A stretch of 64,000 nt of DNA from contig NZ_PDCM01000001.1 of assembly GCF_008634025.1 (NCBI RefSeq), positions 1,163,501-1,227,500 of the forward strand, read 5' to 3'. The position numbers were made by a program, and so were the translations under genes. This DNA is from Streptomyces albofaciens JCM 4342. Its GTDB lineage: Bacteria; Actinomycetota; Actinomycetes; Streptomycetales; Streptomycetaceae. The notes beneath the pieces are model-generated. The model was not told the origin of the DNA. It searched no databases and saw nothing but the letters and a program-made list of their open reading frames with translations. Shown here piece after piece: positions 32,656 to 41,239 of the stretch; positions within the stretch are counted from its first letter, which is position 1; each line of letters opens with the position of its first letter.

Positions 32656-33408
32656 TCAGAGCACCCGGTGGGTGACCCGCTCGCTCTCCTCCCGCTTGGC
32701 CAGGCCGTCCGCGTCCAGGCGGTCCAGGTTGCGGCACAGGACGACCGAGCCGCCCGCGGCCAGCGGGGCCAGCAGCCCGGCGGACAGGCCCGCCCAGGTG
32801 TCGTACGGCAGGCCGGACAGCAGCCGGGAGCCGGCGGACAGCCCGCGCTCCGACGCGTCGGCCAGCGCCGCCGCCACGGCCTCGGCGCCGGTCAGCTCCC
32901 GGCCGTCCACCGCCAGGGCCGGGTCCTGCGGGGCCACCGGCGCGTACGGCGCGAACCGGTCGCCCTGGCCGGGCACCTCGGCCGCGTAGTCCGCGAAGCC
33001 CTCCGGCGGCTGCGGGAAGCGGCCGCCCAGCGGGCGCAGGGCCAGCGCCACCCGCTCGCCGGAGCAGGCGCGCGCCTCCTCCAGGGTCTCCGGGCCGCTC
33101 ACGACGAGGTCGGCCGCCGCCGGGTCGCCGCCGATGTCGGCGACCACACCGACCGAGGAGCAGGCCAGCAGCCATACGGCGGTCTGCCAGTGGGCGGGCA
33201 GCAGCAGGGCCAGCCGGTCGCCGGGCTCGGCGGCCAGGTCGTCCTGGAGGTAGTTGGCGGTCTTCGCCACCCAATTGGCGAAGGTGGCCACGGACAGTTC
33301 CACGCGCTCGCCGGTGGCATCGTCGTAAAAGGTCACCAGCGGCCGGGACGGGTCCGCGGCGAGCGCGGAACGCAGCAGGTCGGCGGGGGTGCGATCGGTG
33401 GTGTTCAT
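32656..33408 (-). CDS. TIGR03089-type protein, truncated AMP-binding-like
   Basis: A 250-residue protein matching the actinobacterial TIGR03089 family, which looks like the N-terminal part of an acyl-CoA synthetase (DRTPADLLRSALAADPSRPLV, WVAKTANYLQDDLAAEPGDR, LLPAHWQTAVWLLACSSVG) but lacks the AMP-binding P-loop (TSGTTGxPK) and the C-terminal lid. It is therefore unlikely to adenylate anything on its own. ATG at 33408. It lies between LCP 5 and the divergent PGRP amidase, a neighbourhood seen in related genomes. Role unknown. Confidence 0.85.
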   Translation of the reverse strand: MNTTDRTPADLLRSALAADPSRPLVTFYDDATGERVELSVATFANWVAKTANYLQDDLAAEPGDRLALLLPAHWQTAVWLLACSSVGVVADIGGDPAAADLVVSGPETLEEARACSGERVALALRPLGGRFPQPPEGFADYAAEVPGQGDRFAPYAPVAPQDPALAVDGRELTGAEAVAAALADASERGLSAGSRLLSGLPYDTWAGLSAGLLAPLAAGGSVVLCRNLDRLDADGLAKREESERVTHRVL

Positions 33409-33534
33409 CGGCGTCAGGGTACGCGCGGGGGCGGCCGGCGGTCAGCCGGACGGCGGGCGGGCGCGGGGCGTGCGGGCCGACGCGCCGTCAGATTACGAAT
33501 GGCGTGTTATGCCCTATTCGTTCACGATTTCTCC

Positions 33535-34941
33535 ATGCGTGCCATTCTTGCTACCTCGATCGCCGTGACGTGCACCGCCGCCCTCACCCTCCCGCTCGCC
33601 CTCCCCGCCGGCGCGACCGCCCCGGAACGCGCCGCCGCCTCCGCCACCGGCACGGCCCGCGCGCCGTCCGCACCGGCCGCCCCGGACGGCATCCCCGGCA
33701 GCACCCGCTCCCTCCCGCTGCACCCCCTGCGGTCGTCGGACCGCGGCGCGGCACCCGGCGCCCAGGGCCTGGCCGCCTACGGCGTCGCCCCGTTCTCGCT
33801 GGTCGGTGTCGTCTGGGACGACCCGGCGGCCGCGCTCGACGGCCGCGTCCAGGTCCGTACCCGGCCCGTCGGCGGCACCGGCTGGTCCGGCTGGCAGGAC
33901 ATCCAGGCACACGACGACGACGCGCCCGACCCGCGCTCCTCCGAGGGGCGCGGCTCGGTACGGGGCAGCACCGCGCCCCTGTGGGTCGGCTCCTCCGACG
34001 CCGTGGAACTGCGCGTCGTCCCGGAGCACGGCGGCACCGGCCGCGCACCGGAGCGCCGGGCGCTGCCCGCCGGCATGCACCTGGAACTCGTCGACCCCGG
34101 CGAGGACTCCACCCAGGTGCGCGCGGCGCGGACCGGCGAAGGCAGCCCGACGCCGCCGGGCGGCAGCGGAGCCCTCGGCTCCGTCGGCTCCGCCCTCGGC
34201 TCCCTGCTCGGCGTCTTCCGCATCCCGGGGGTGAACACGCCCGCCCGCCCCCGCGACGATGACGACGACCCGACGGCGAACTCCTCCAGCACCCCCCGCC
34301 CCGGCACCTCCCGGCCGCCCGCCGAGGCCCGCTCGCACGTCGGCCCGCGCCCGGCCATCGTCACCCGGGCCGGCTGGGGCGCCGACGAGCGGCTGCGCGA
34401 GCGGAGGTTCGCCTACACCAGGACCGTCAAGGCGGCCTTCGTCCACCACAGCGCCACCGGCAACAACTACGCGTGCCGGCAGGCCCCTTCCGTCGTGCGC
34501 AGCATCTACCGCTACCACGTCAGGAGCAGCGGCTGGCGGGACATCGGCTACAACTTCCTCGTCGACAAGTGCGGCACCGTCTACGAAGGCCGGGCGGGCG
34601 GCGTCACCAAGCCGGTCAAGGGCGCGCACACCCGCGGTTTCAACGAGAACACCATGGGCATCGCCGTGCTCGGGGCGTTCGAGAATGCAAATCCGCCAAC
34701 CTCGGCCGTTTCCGCGGTGGCGCGGCTGACGGCGTGGAAACTCGGGTTGTACGGGATGGACCCGCGCACCACAACATCCCTAGTTTCCGGCGGAGGCAAC
34801 CGGTACAAGAAGGGCACCCGGGCTAGGCTGCACGTCATCTCGGGCCACCGGGACGGCTTCTCCACCGAGTGCCCCGGTGACCGCCTCTACGGGAAACTCG
34901 GCAGCGTACGCAGTTCCGCGGCGCGCCTGCAGGGCCGCTGA
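33535..34941 (+). CDS. Secreted PGRP/amidase_2 N-acetylmuramoyl-L-alanine amidase-like protein
   Basis: A 468-residue secreted protein. The ATG at 33535 opens a signal peptide (RAILATSIAVTCTAALTLPL, then ALPAGATA with a likely cleavage site). Residues ~40-260 form a Ser/Pro/Asp-rich region. The PGRP domain (about 275-440) has RAGWGADE, the zinc-ligand FVHHSATGNN, YHVRSSGWRDIGYNFLVD, EGRAGG and HVISGHRDGFSTECPGD with the second His and the Cys ligand. It should bind or cut peptidoglycan stem peptides. An earlier ATG at 33499 would spoil the signal peptide. Divergent from the TIGR03089 gene. Confidence 0.92.
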   Translation: MRAILATSIAVTCTAALTLPLALPAGATAPERAAASATGTARAPSAPAAPDGIPGSTRSLPLHPLRSSDRGAAPGAQGLAAYGVAPFSLVGVVWDDPAAALDGRVQVRTRPVGGTGWSGWQDIQAHDDDAPDPRSSEGRGSVRGSTAPLWVGSSDAVELRVVPEHGGTGRAPERRALPAGMHLELVDPGEDSTQVRAARTGEGSPTPPGGSGALGSVGSALGSLLGVFRIPGVNTPARPRDDDDDPTANSSSTPRPGTSRPPAEARSHVGPRPAIVTRAGWGADERLRERRFAYTRTVKAAFVHHSATGNNYACRQAPSVVRSIYRYHVRSSGWRDIGYNFLVDKCGTVYEGRAGGVTKPVKGAHTRGFNENTMGIAVLGAFENANPPTSAVSAVARLTAWKLGLYGMDPRTTTSLVSGGGNRYKKGTRARLHVISGHRDGFSTECPGDRLYGKLGSVRSSAARLQGR

Positions 34942-35014
34942 AAGTCCGTTCGAAAGCATCTGCCTACACTGGTCCGCCGACCGGCCGACCCCAGCAGGAA
35001 GCAGAGAAGACAAG

Positions 35015-36097
35015 GTGACAGAAGCGATCCTCCTGGTCGGCGGCAAGGGCACCCGGCTGCGCCCGCTGACGGTGCACACGCCCAAGCCCATGGTCCCGGC
35101 AGCCGGTGTCCCCTTCCTCACCCACCAGCTGGCGCGCGCCCGCGCGGCGGGCGTGGAGCACATCGTGCTGGCCACCTCCTACCTCGCCGAGGTCTTCGAA
35201 CCGTACTTCGGCGACGGGTCCGCGCTCGGCCTCCACCTGGAGTACGTCACCGAGGAGGAGCCGCTGGGCACCGGCGGCGCCATCCGCAACGTCGCCTCCC
35301 GCCTGCACTCGGCACCCGACGACCCGGTCCTGATCTTCAACGGCGACATCCTCACCGGACTGGACATCGAGGCACTGGTCGACACCCACCGCACCACGGG
35401 CGCCGATGTCTCGCTGCACCTGACCAAGGTCGCCGACCCGCGCGCCTTCGGCCTGGTGCCCACCGACGCCACCGGCCGGGTCACCGCCTTCCTGGAGAAG
35501 CCGCAGACGCCCGAGGAGATCGTCACCGACCAGATCAACGCGGGCGCCTACGTCTTCAACCGCTCGGTCATCGACACCATCCCCACCGGCCGCCCGGTCT
35601 CCGTCGAACGCGAGACCTTCCCCGGCCTGCTGGCGGACGGCGCCCACCTCCAGGGCATGGTCGACTCCACCTACTGGCTCGACCTGGGCACCCCGCACGC
35701 CTTCGTCCGCGGCTCCGCCGACCTGGTGCTGGGCCGCGCCCCGTCCCCGGCCGTCCCCGGCCGCTGCGGCGACCGGCTGGTACTGGACTCCGCCGACGTG
35801 GCCCCGGACGCCAAGCTCACCGGCGGCACCGCCATCGGCCCCCGCGCCCGGGTTGGCGCGGGCGCGCGCATCGACGGCAGCGCGGTCCTGGAGGGCGCCG
35901 TCGTCGAGCCCGGCGCCCGCGTCCACGACTCGCTGATCGGCGCCGGGGCCCGCATCGGCGCCCGTACGGTCCTGGAAGGCGCGGTCATCGGCGACGGCGC
36001 GGTCATCGGCGCCGACAACGAGCTGCGCGACGGCATACGGGTGTGGTGCGGCGCGGAGATACCCGAGGCGTCCGTGCGGTTCTCGTCGGACCAGTAG
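35015..36097 (+). CDS. Mannose-1-phosphate guanylyltransferase-like nucleotidyltransferase
   Basis: A 360-residue sugar-nucleotide pyrophosphorylase. GTG start at 35015 leads directly to EAILLVGGKGTRLRPLT (GGxGTRLRPLT signature); then PKPMVPAAGVPF, FNGDIL (metal-binding Asp) and FLEKP. The C-terminal part from ~260 is a left-handed beta-helix of hexapeptide repeats (GGTAIGPRARVGAGARIDGS and on). In mycobacteria the equivalent gene near fbiAB makes GDP-mannose, and manB and manA in this window supply its substrate, so GDP-mannose is the best guess. Glucose-1-phosphate thymidylyl- or uridylyltransferase is the alternative. Confidence 0.85.
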   Translation: MTEAILLVGGKGTRLRPLTVHTPKPMVPAAGVPFLTHQLARARAAGVEHIVLATSYLAEVFEPYFGDGSALGLHLEYVTEEEPLGTGGAIRNVASRLHSAPDDPVLIFNGDILTGLDIEALVDTHRTTGADVSLHLTKVADPRAFGLVPTDATGRVTAFLEKPQTPEEIVTDQINAGAYVFNRSVIDTIPTGRPVSVERETFPGLLADGAHLQGMVDSTYWLDLGTPHAFVRGSADLVLGRAPSPAVPGRCGDRLVLDSADVAPDAKLTGGTAIGPRARVGAGARIDGSAVLEGAVVEPGARVHDSLIGAGARIGARTVLEGAVIGDGAVIGADNELRDGIRVWCGAEIPEASVRFSSDQ

Positions 36098-36172
36098 GCC
36101 GCTCTCCCGGGGCCGGCAGACCGCTCGGCCGGGGACCAGCAGGCCGCTCTCCCGGGGCGGCAGGCCGGGGGA
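36088..36172 (+). repeat. Duplicated segment spanning a stop codon
   Basis: GGACCAG(T/C)AGGCCGCTCTCC occurs at 36088-36107, containing the nucleotidyltransferase's TAG stop, and again at about 36134-36153, with related GCAGACCG/GCAGGCCG segments between and after. Confidence 0.7.
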
Positions 36173-36236
36173 GACCCCTGCCACTCGGGAACCGCGGGCC
36201 CCGTCACCGCACACCCGCATCACTTACCCTGGCCGA

Positions 36237-37151
36237 ATGCCCGCCCCCCTCCGCCGCACCTGGGTCCCGCCCGGGCCGTACGACCTGCACCGCACCCTCG
36301 GTGTGCTCGGGCGCGGGCCCGGCGACCCGGCGTTCCGGGTGGCGGACGGCGCCGTCTGGCGGGCCAGCCGCACGCCGCAAGGCCCGGCCACCCTGTGCGT
36401 ACGGGCGCGGCCCGGCGCCGGGCAGATCGAGGCCGAGGCGTGGGGTCCGGGCGCGGAGTGGATGCTCGACGGGCTGCCCGCCCTGCTGGGCGAGGGGGAC
36501 GACCCGGCGGCCTTCACCCCGCGGCACCGCCTCGTCCACGAAGCGCGCCGCCGCCACCCCGGCGTACGCCTGGCCCGCACCGGGCTGGTCCTGGAGTCGC
36601 TGATCCCCTCGATCCTGGAGCAGAAGGTCACCTCCGACGAGGCGTACCGCGCCTGGCGCCTCCTCCTCCAGCGGCACGGCGAGCCCGCGCCCGGCCCCTG
36701 GGACCGGCTGCGGGTGATGCCCGACCCGCGCGGCTGGGCGCTGATCCCGTCCTGGGAGTGGCACCGCGCGGGCGTCGACCACAAGCGGTCGGCCACGATC
36801 CTGCGGGCCGTACGCGTCGCCCGCCGCCTCGAAGAGGCCGCGGCCATGGACCTGCCGGACGCCCTGCACCGGCTCCAGCTGGTGCAGGGCATCGGCCCGT
36901 GGACGGCCGCCGAGGCGCTCCAGCGCTCCAACGGCGCGCCCGACGCGATCACCGTCGGCGACCTGCACCTGCCGCGCATCGTCGGCTACGCGTTGACCGG
37001 GCGGCGCGACGGTACCGACGCGCAGATGCTCGAACTGCTCGCCCCCTACGAGGGCCAGCGCCACCGCGCCGCCCGCTTCATCCTGCTGTCCGGCCGCACC
37101 CTGCCGCGCCGCGCGCCGCGCTTCCCCGTGGGGGACATCGCGCGGCTCTAG
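36237..37151 (+). CDS. DNA-3-methyladenine glycosylase II-like (AlkA/HhH-GPD)
   Basis: A 304-residue base-excision glycosylase of the HhH-GPD superfamily that removes alkylated purines. Core motifs: SIPSILEQKVTSDEAYRAW-type helix (ESLIPSILEQKVTS), the helix-hairpin-helix LQLVQGIGPWTAAEAL and, directly after it, ITVGDLHLPRIV with the catalytic Asp. The first ~100 residues form the AlkA-type N-terminal domain. No Fe-S cluster cysteines. ATG at 36237. It stands alone, followed closely by convergent fbiB. Confidence 0.88.
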   Translation: MPAPLRRTWVPPGPYDLHRTLGVLGRGPGDPAFRVADGAVWRASRTPQGPATLCVRARPGAGQIEAEAWGPGAEWMLDGLPALLGEGDDPAAFTPRHRLVHEARRRHPGVRLARTGLVLESLIPSILEQKVTSDEAYRAWRLLLQRHGEPAPGPWDRLRVMPDPRGWALIPSWEWHRAGVDHKRSATILRAVRVARRLEEAAAMDLPDALHRLQLVQGIGPWTAAEALQRSNGAPDAITVGDLHLPRIVGYALTGRRDGTDAQMLELLAPYEGQRHRAARFILLSGRTLPRRAPRFPVGDIARL

Positions 37152-37176
37152 CAGCGCGCGGCAGGCGTACGAGCGC

Positions 37177-38529
37177 TCAGCGCACCACGACGAAGTCGTC
37201 CGCCGTGCGCGCCGGGCGCGGCCGGGGCGGTGCCGCCGGGCGGCCCACGGCCACCGCGCCCATCGGGTCCCAGTCCGCCGGCAGGCCCAGCACGTCCCGT
37301 ACGACGTCGCGGCAGAACATCGTCGAGGACACCCACGCCGACCCCAGCCGCTCCCCGGCCAGCGCGACCAGGAAGTTCTGGATGCCCGCGCCGTTGGCGA
37401 CGACGAACATCTCCCGCTCGGCGGCGTTGCGCCGCGCGTCCGGATACGTGTGCGAGCCGTCCGTCACCAGGCACGGCACGACCAGGTACGGCGCCTTGCG
37501 CAGCACATCGCCCCGGCGTACCCGCTTGGCGATCGACTCCTCGCCGAAACCGTCCCCGCGCAGGTCGGCGATCCACGCGTCCCGCATCGCGTCCAGCAGT
37601 TCCGTACGCGAGCGCTCGGACTCCAGCAGGACGAAGCGCCAGGGCGTGGTGTGGTGCGGCGCGGGCGCGGTGACCGCGGCGGCGACCGCGCGCCGGACCG
37701 CGCCCGGGTCCACCGGGTCGTCGGTGAACTCGCGGACCGTACGCCGCAGGGTCACCGCTTCCCGCACCGCCTCGGAGGTGCCGAGCCGGAACATGTCGTC
37801 GGCGGCGGAGCGCACCAGCTCCCGGGCCCCGGCGTCGTCCCCGTCGCCGGTCCCGTCCGTACCGCCGTCGCGCACCACGTGGGGCAGCCCGCGGACCACC
37901 GCCACCGGCAGCCCGGCCGCCTTGCCCTTCACCAGGTCGCCCGCCGCGGCCAGTTCGTCGGCGGTGGCGACCACCGTCGCGCTGAGCGGATTGCCGTACG
38001 CGTCCACGCCGCCGCGCAGGTCGTCCAGCACCCGCACCCCGGCCGCGCCGATCGCGACGTCCGTCAGCCCGCTGCGCCACGGCCGCCCGAAGGTGTCGCT
38101 GACGACGACCCCGACGCGCACGCCCAGCGCGGCCAGCAGCCCGTCGCGGATCGCGCGGGCCGAGGCGTCCGGGTCCTCGGGCAGCAACAGGACCGTACCG
38201 GCCGGGGTGTTGGAGGCGTCCACGCCCGCCGCCGCCATGACCAGGCCCTGCCGGTTCTCCACGATGCGCAGCGTGCCGCGGCGCGCCACGACCCGTACCG
38301 TCTCCCGGTCGATGGCCGCCTCGCGGTCGGCGGCCTCCATGATCCGGCCCTCCGCCTTGCTGACGATCTTCGAGGTCACCAGCAGCACATCGCCGTCGGC
38401 CAGGCCGGGCAGCCCGTCGGCGGTCGCCGCGGCCGCGATGATCTTGGCGAGGTCGTCGCCGGCCCGCACCTCGGGGATGCCGGGCAGCGCCCACACCCGG
38501 TACGCGGGGGCGGCCCCGGGCCCGCTCAC
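37177..38529 (-). CDS. fbiB: Coenzyme F420-0:L-glutamate ligase / dehydro-F420 reductase
   Basis: Bifunctional FbiB of 450 residues. The N-terminal CofE domain (~1-240) adds glutamates to F420-0 with GTP ([48 protein letters not shown]). The C-terminal nitroreductase-fold domain (from ~265: [48 protein letters not shown]) binds FMN and reduces dehydro-F420-0. The GTG at 38529 overlaps the fbiA stop (GTGA), which fixes the start and shows coupling. The fusion of both domains is the normal actinobacterial form. Confidence 0.95.
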   Translation of the reverse strand: MSGPGAAPAYRVWALPGIPEVRAGDDLAKIIAAAATADGLPGLADGDVLLVTSKIVSKAEGRIMEAADREAAIDRETVRVVARRGTLRIVENRQGLVMAAAGVDASNTPAGTVLLLPEDPDASARAIRDGLLAALGVRVGVVVSDTFGRPWRSGLTDVAIGAAGVRVLDDLRGGVDAYGNPLSATVVATADELAAAGDLVKGKAAGLPVAVVRGLPHVVRDGGTDGTGDGDDAGARELVRSAADDMFRLGTSEAVREAVTLRRTVREFTDDPVDPGAVRRAVAAAVTAPAPHHTTPWRFVLLESERSRTELLDAMRDAWIADLRGDGFGEESIAKRVRRGDVLRKAPYLVVPCLVTDGSHTYPDARRNAAEREMFVVANGAGIQNFLVALAGERLGSAWVSSTMFCRDVVRDVLGLPADWDPMGAVAVGRPAAPPRPRPARTADDFVVVR

Positions 38530-39482
38530 GCGCGGACCTCCTCGGCCAGCGCCAGCGCCTCGCGGGCCATCGCGGCCGTCGCGTCCAGGTCCGTCATCAT
38601 CAGCGGTACGGCCTTGCAGCGGATGCCCGCCTCTTCGACCCGGGGCACCGCGGCGGCGTCCACCGTGTCCACGAGCCAGCCGTCCAGCAGCCCGGAGCCG
38701 TAGTGCTCGGCCACCGCCGCGGCCGTCGACTCGACGCCGACCGCCGCCAGCACCTTGTCCGCCATGCCGCGCACCGGCGCGTCCCCGACGATCGGCGACA
38801 GCCCGACCACCGGCACCCCGGCGTCCGCGATCGCCTCGCGCACGCCCGGCACCGCCAGGATCGTGCCGACGCTCACCACCGGGTTGGACGGCGGGAAGAG
38901 CACCACGTCCGCCTCGGCGATGGCCTCCAGCACGCCCGGCGCGGGCTTGGCCTGTTCGGCGCCGACCGGCACCACGGCCTGCGCGTCGACCGAGGCGCGC
39001 AGCCGTACCCAGTACTCCTGGAAGTGGACGGCCTTGCGCTCGCCGTCGATGTCCACGGCCACATGGGTCTCGACGCGGTCGTCCGACATCGGCAGCAGCC
39101 GCACCCCGGGCTTCCAGCGCGCGCACAGCGCCTCGGTCACCGCGCTGAGCGGGTAGCCGGCGCCGAGCATCTGCGTACGGACGATGTGGGTGGCGAAGTC
39201 CCGGTCGCCGAGCCCGAACCACTCGGGACCGACCCCGTAGGCCGCCAGCTCCTCCTTCACCCGGAAGGTCTCGTCGGCCCGGCCCCAGCCCTGTTCCTCG
39301 TTGATGCCGCCGCCGAGCGTGTACATCACGGTGTCGAGGTCGGGACAGACCTTCAGCCCGAACAGGTGGATGTCGTCACCGGTGTTGCCGATGACCGTGA
39401 TGTCGGCGTCCGGCGCCGCTGCTTTCAGACCCCGCAGGAAGCGGGCGCCGCCGATGCCGCCGGCGAGAACCACAATGCGCAT
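38526..39482 (-). CDS. fbiA: 2-phospho-L-lactate / phosphoenolpyruvyl transferase
   Basis: FbiA/CofD of 318 residues joins the activated phospho-C3 moiety to Fo to make (dehydro-)F420-0. It begins [19 protein letters not shown] with the glycine-rich loop, followed by [33 protein letters not shown] and [13 protein letters not shown]. Start, length and motifs agree with the family. It precedes fbiB with a four-base overlap. Divergently placed whiB lies 1.2 kb away, the same neighbours as in mycobacteria. Confidence 0.96.
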   Translation of the reverse strand: MRIVVLAGGIGGARFLRGLKAAAPDADITVIGNTGDDIHLFGLKVCPDLDTVMYTLGGGINEEQGWGRADETFRVKEELAAYGVGPEWFGLGDRDFATHIVRTQMLGAGYPLSAVTEALCARWKPGVRLLPMSDDRVETHVAVDIDGERKAVHFQEYWVRLRASVDAQAVVPVGAEQAKPAPGVLEAIAEADVVLFPPSNPVVSVGTILAVPGVREAIADAGVPVVGLSPIVGDAPVRGMADKVLAAVGVESTAAAVAEHYGSGLLDGWLVDTVDAAAVPRVEEAGIRCKAVPLMMTDLDATAAMAREALALAEEVRA

Positions 39483-39494
39483 GGGGCCAGCATG

Positions 39495-39992
39495 TCAGGG
39501 CGCGACCTTCTCGTGGGAGGCGCCCGCCGCGCAGCGCGCGCTGTGCATGGGCATCTCGGTCAGTCCGGGGAAGTACACGTGGAGGCTGACGGCCGGTGCC
39601 AGGGCGTCGTTGACGACCTCGTGGACGTAGCCGGGCGCGAAGACGCGCTGCGCGCCCGCCGCCAGGGTGCGGTGGCCGGTCGCGGTGTGCTCGCTCAACT
39701 CGCCCTCCAGCACGGTCAGTACACCGGAGGAGGGGCCGTGGTCGTGCCGCCCGCTGCCCTGGCCGGGCAGCCAGCTCAGCAGCCAGACCTCGTAACCCGG
39801 CCCCTGGCGCAGCCGGTGGTACCAGCGGGTGGTGGCGTCGTAGCGCACCAGGGAGGCCCAGGCGGCGCGGTCGGCGGCGATGTCGCGGGCGAGCCCGGCG
39901 AAGCCCGCGACGGTGACCGGGTGGGCGGGGACGGGCGGGAGCAGATGCGGGACGGCGAGCGGGTCGCCGGCGATCTGGACGTCGCTGTTCAT
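39495..39992 (-). CDS. Cysteine dioxygenase, type I
   Basis: A 165-residue cupin that oxidises cysteine to cysteinesulfinate with a three-histidine iron site. Ligands are in GRHDHGPSSGVLTVLEGEL (two His) and FAPGYVHEVVN (third His); YEVWLLSWLPGQGS precedes. ATG at 39992. It ends 12 bases before the fbiA start on the same strand, so it may be co-transcribed ahead of the F420 genes; no metabolic link is known to me. Confidence 0.88.
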   Translation of the reverse strand: MNSDVQIAGDPLAVPHLLPPVPAHPVTVAGFAGLARDIAADRAAWASLVRYDATTRWYHRLRQGPGYEVWLLSWLPGQGSGRHDHGPSSGVLTVLEGELSEHTATGHRTLAAGAQRVFAPGYVHEVVNDALAPAVSLHVYFPGLTEMPMHSARCAAGASHEKVAP

Positions 39993-40018
39993 GTGCGGGG
40001 ATTCCTCGGCAAGGTGCT

Positions 40019-40679
40019 CAGGTGGCGCGGATCAGGTGACGCGAAAGGGGTGCGCCGCCGTGCGCGGTGCGCGCGGCGGGCACGGAAGCCGTGCGGCGGG
40101 GTGCTGCGGGGAAAGAGGGCTGGAGCTCGGTGGCGTCAACAGCTGGAACAGCGACAGCGGGCCTGGGCAGCGCAGCGGGACCCGTAGGCACGGGTCAGGC
40201 GGAGCGCAGGAATCGCTGGCATGCCTGTAAGGAGACCGGGTACTCGGCGCCGTGTCAACCGGATGCCGGGTTTGGGCGAGATGTTTCACCTCATCCGGTT
40301 GCTGCGCCCGGCGAAAGGTTTGTGCAAGGGGGGTTCGGAGCAGACGGCCGACATCCGCGCGCCGCCGTGCGCCGTTGCGGTCTCGTGACCTGAATGTGAT
40401 CCGGCCCGCTTCGGTGTGCGAGGTGCAACGGCTGCCGCGCCCGTCGCGTCCTTGGGTGTGAGAAGGAAGTTACGGGTGATACGGCTGAGGAAGTGTCCTG
40501 TTTTTTGCCGATTTGAACACTTTCTGCATACGCTTGGTTCCGCAGAGTGAATAAGGGGCCCAATAGCAGATCTCGGCTTGACTGGCCCGGATCGGCACAC
40601 TTGTAATTTCACTCGTGTCGTTCAGCCGTCATCGGTAACGGCTGCATCACGGGGACGCAAAGACAGACGAGGGGCGCAC
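40019..40679. other. Long intergenic region upstream of whiB
   Basis: About 650 bases between the divergent cysteine dioxygenase and whiB. Open frames here lack codon bias. The part from ~40440 to 40680 is clearly AT-richer and should contain the whiB promoters and leader; whiB is known to have complex developmental promoters in S. coelicolor. No tRNA or clear hairpin RNA is seen. Confidence 0.55.
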
Positions 40680-40943
40680 ATGACCGAGCTGTTCCAGGAA
40701 TTGCTGGTCGAAGACGCGGACGAGGAGCTCGGCTGGCAGGAGCGCGCGCTGTGCGCCCAGACCGACCCCGAATCCTTCTTCCCGGAGAAGGGTGGCTCCA
40801 CCCGCGAGGCCAAGAAGGTCTGCCTCGCGTGCGAGGTCCGCTCCGAATGCCTTGAATATGCCCTCGCCAACGACGAACGCTTCGGTATCTGGGGCGGACT
40901 GTCCGAGCGCGAGCGGCGCCGGCTCAAGAAGGCGGCGGTCTGA
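40680..40943 (+). CDS. whiB: WhiB, Fe-S sporulation regulator
   Basis: WhiB of 87 residues, the same length as the S. coelicolor protein. It binds a [4Fe-4S] cluster with C25, C48, C51 and C57, and has the GIWGG turn (69-73) and a basic C-terminal DNA-contacting end (SERERRRLKKAAV). With WhiA and sigma factor HrdB it controls the switch from aerial growth to sporulation septation. ATG at 40680 follows GACGAGGGG. Monocistronic, with a strong terminator downstream; fbiA/fbiB neighbours are conserved. Confidence 0.97.
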   Translation: MTELFQELLVEDADEELGWQERALCAQTDPESFFPEKGGSTREAKKVCLACEVRSECLEYALANDERFGIWGGLSERERRRLKKAAV

Positions 40944-41010
40944 CGCCGTCCGGCCGGACGGCCCGGCCGCCGGGCCACCGCATCTCCCTAAATCCCCCTA
41001 TAGACAACGG

Positions 41011-41042
41011 TCCGCCTCCGGCGCCCACGCGCCGGAGGCGGA
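41011..41042. terminator. whiB terminator
   Basis: Perfect 14-bp stem (41011-41024 with 41029-41042) and a 4-base loop, 68 bases after the whiB stop. Confidence 0.88.
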
Positions 41043-41239
41043 CGCCTGTGTACGGGGCCGACGGACGCGCCGCCCGGAACCATTAGTGTGGGGCCGCGTC
41101 CGAGGCGCACCGACGCCCAGACGGGCAACCCGGCCACGGGACGTGCCGTCGCCCGCACCGCGTCGCCGTCCGTCGCAGTCCACAGCGAGCGCTATGCCGG
41201 GGGAGGACCCCGAGACCCCCGGGGAGGGCCCCTACCTCG

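Noticed and set aside
40067..40393. Open frame of 108 codons upstream of whiB
   Set aside because: No ribosome site, atypical composition and no similarity; treated as leader or intergenic DNA.
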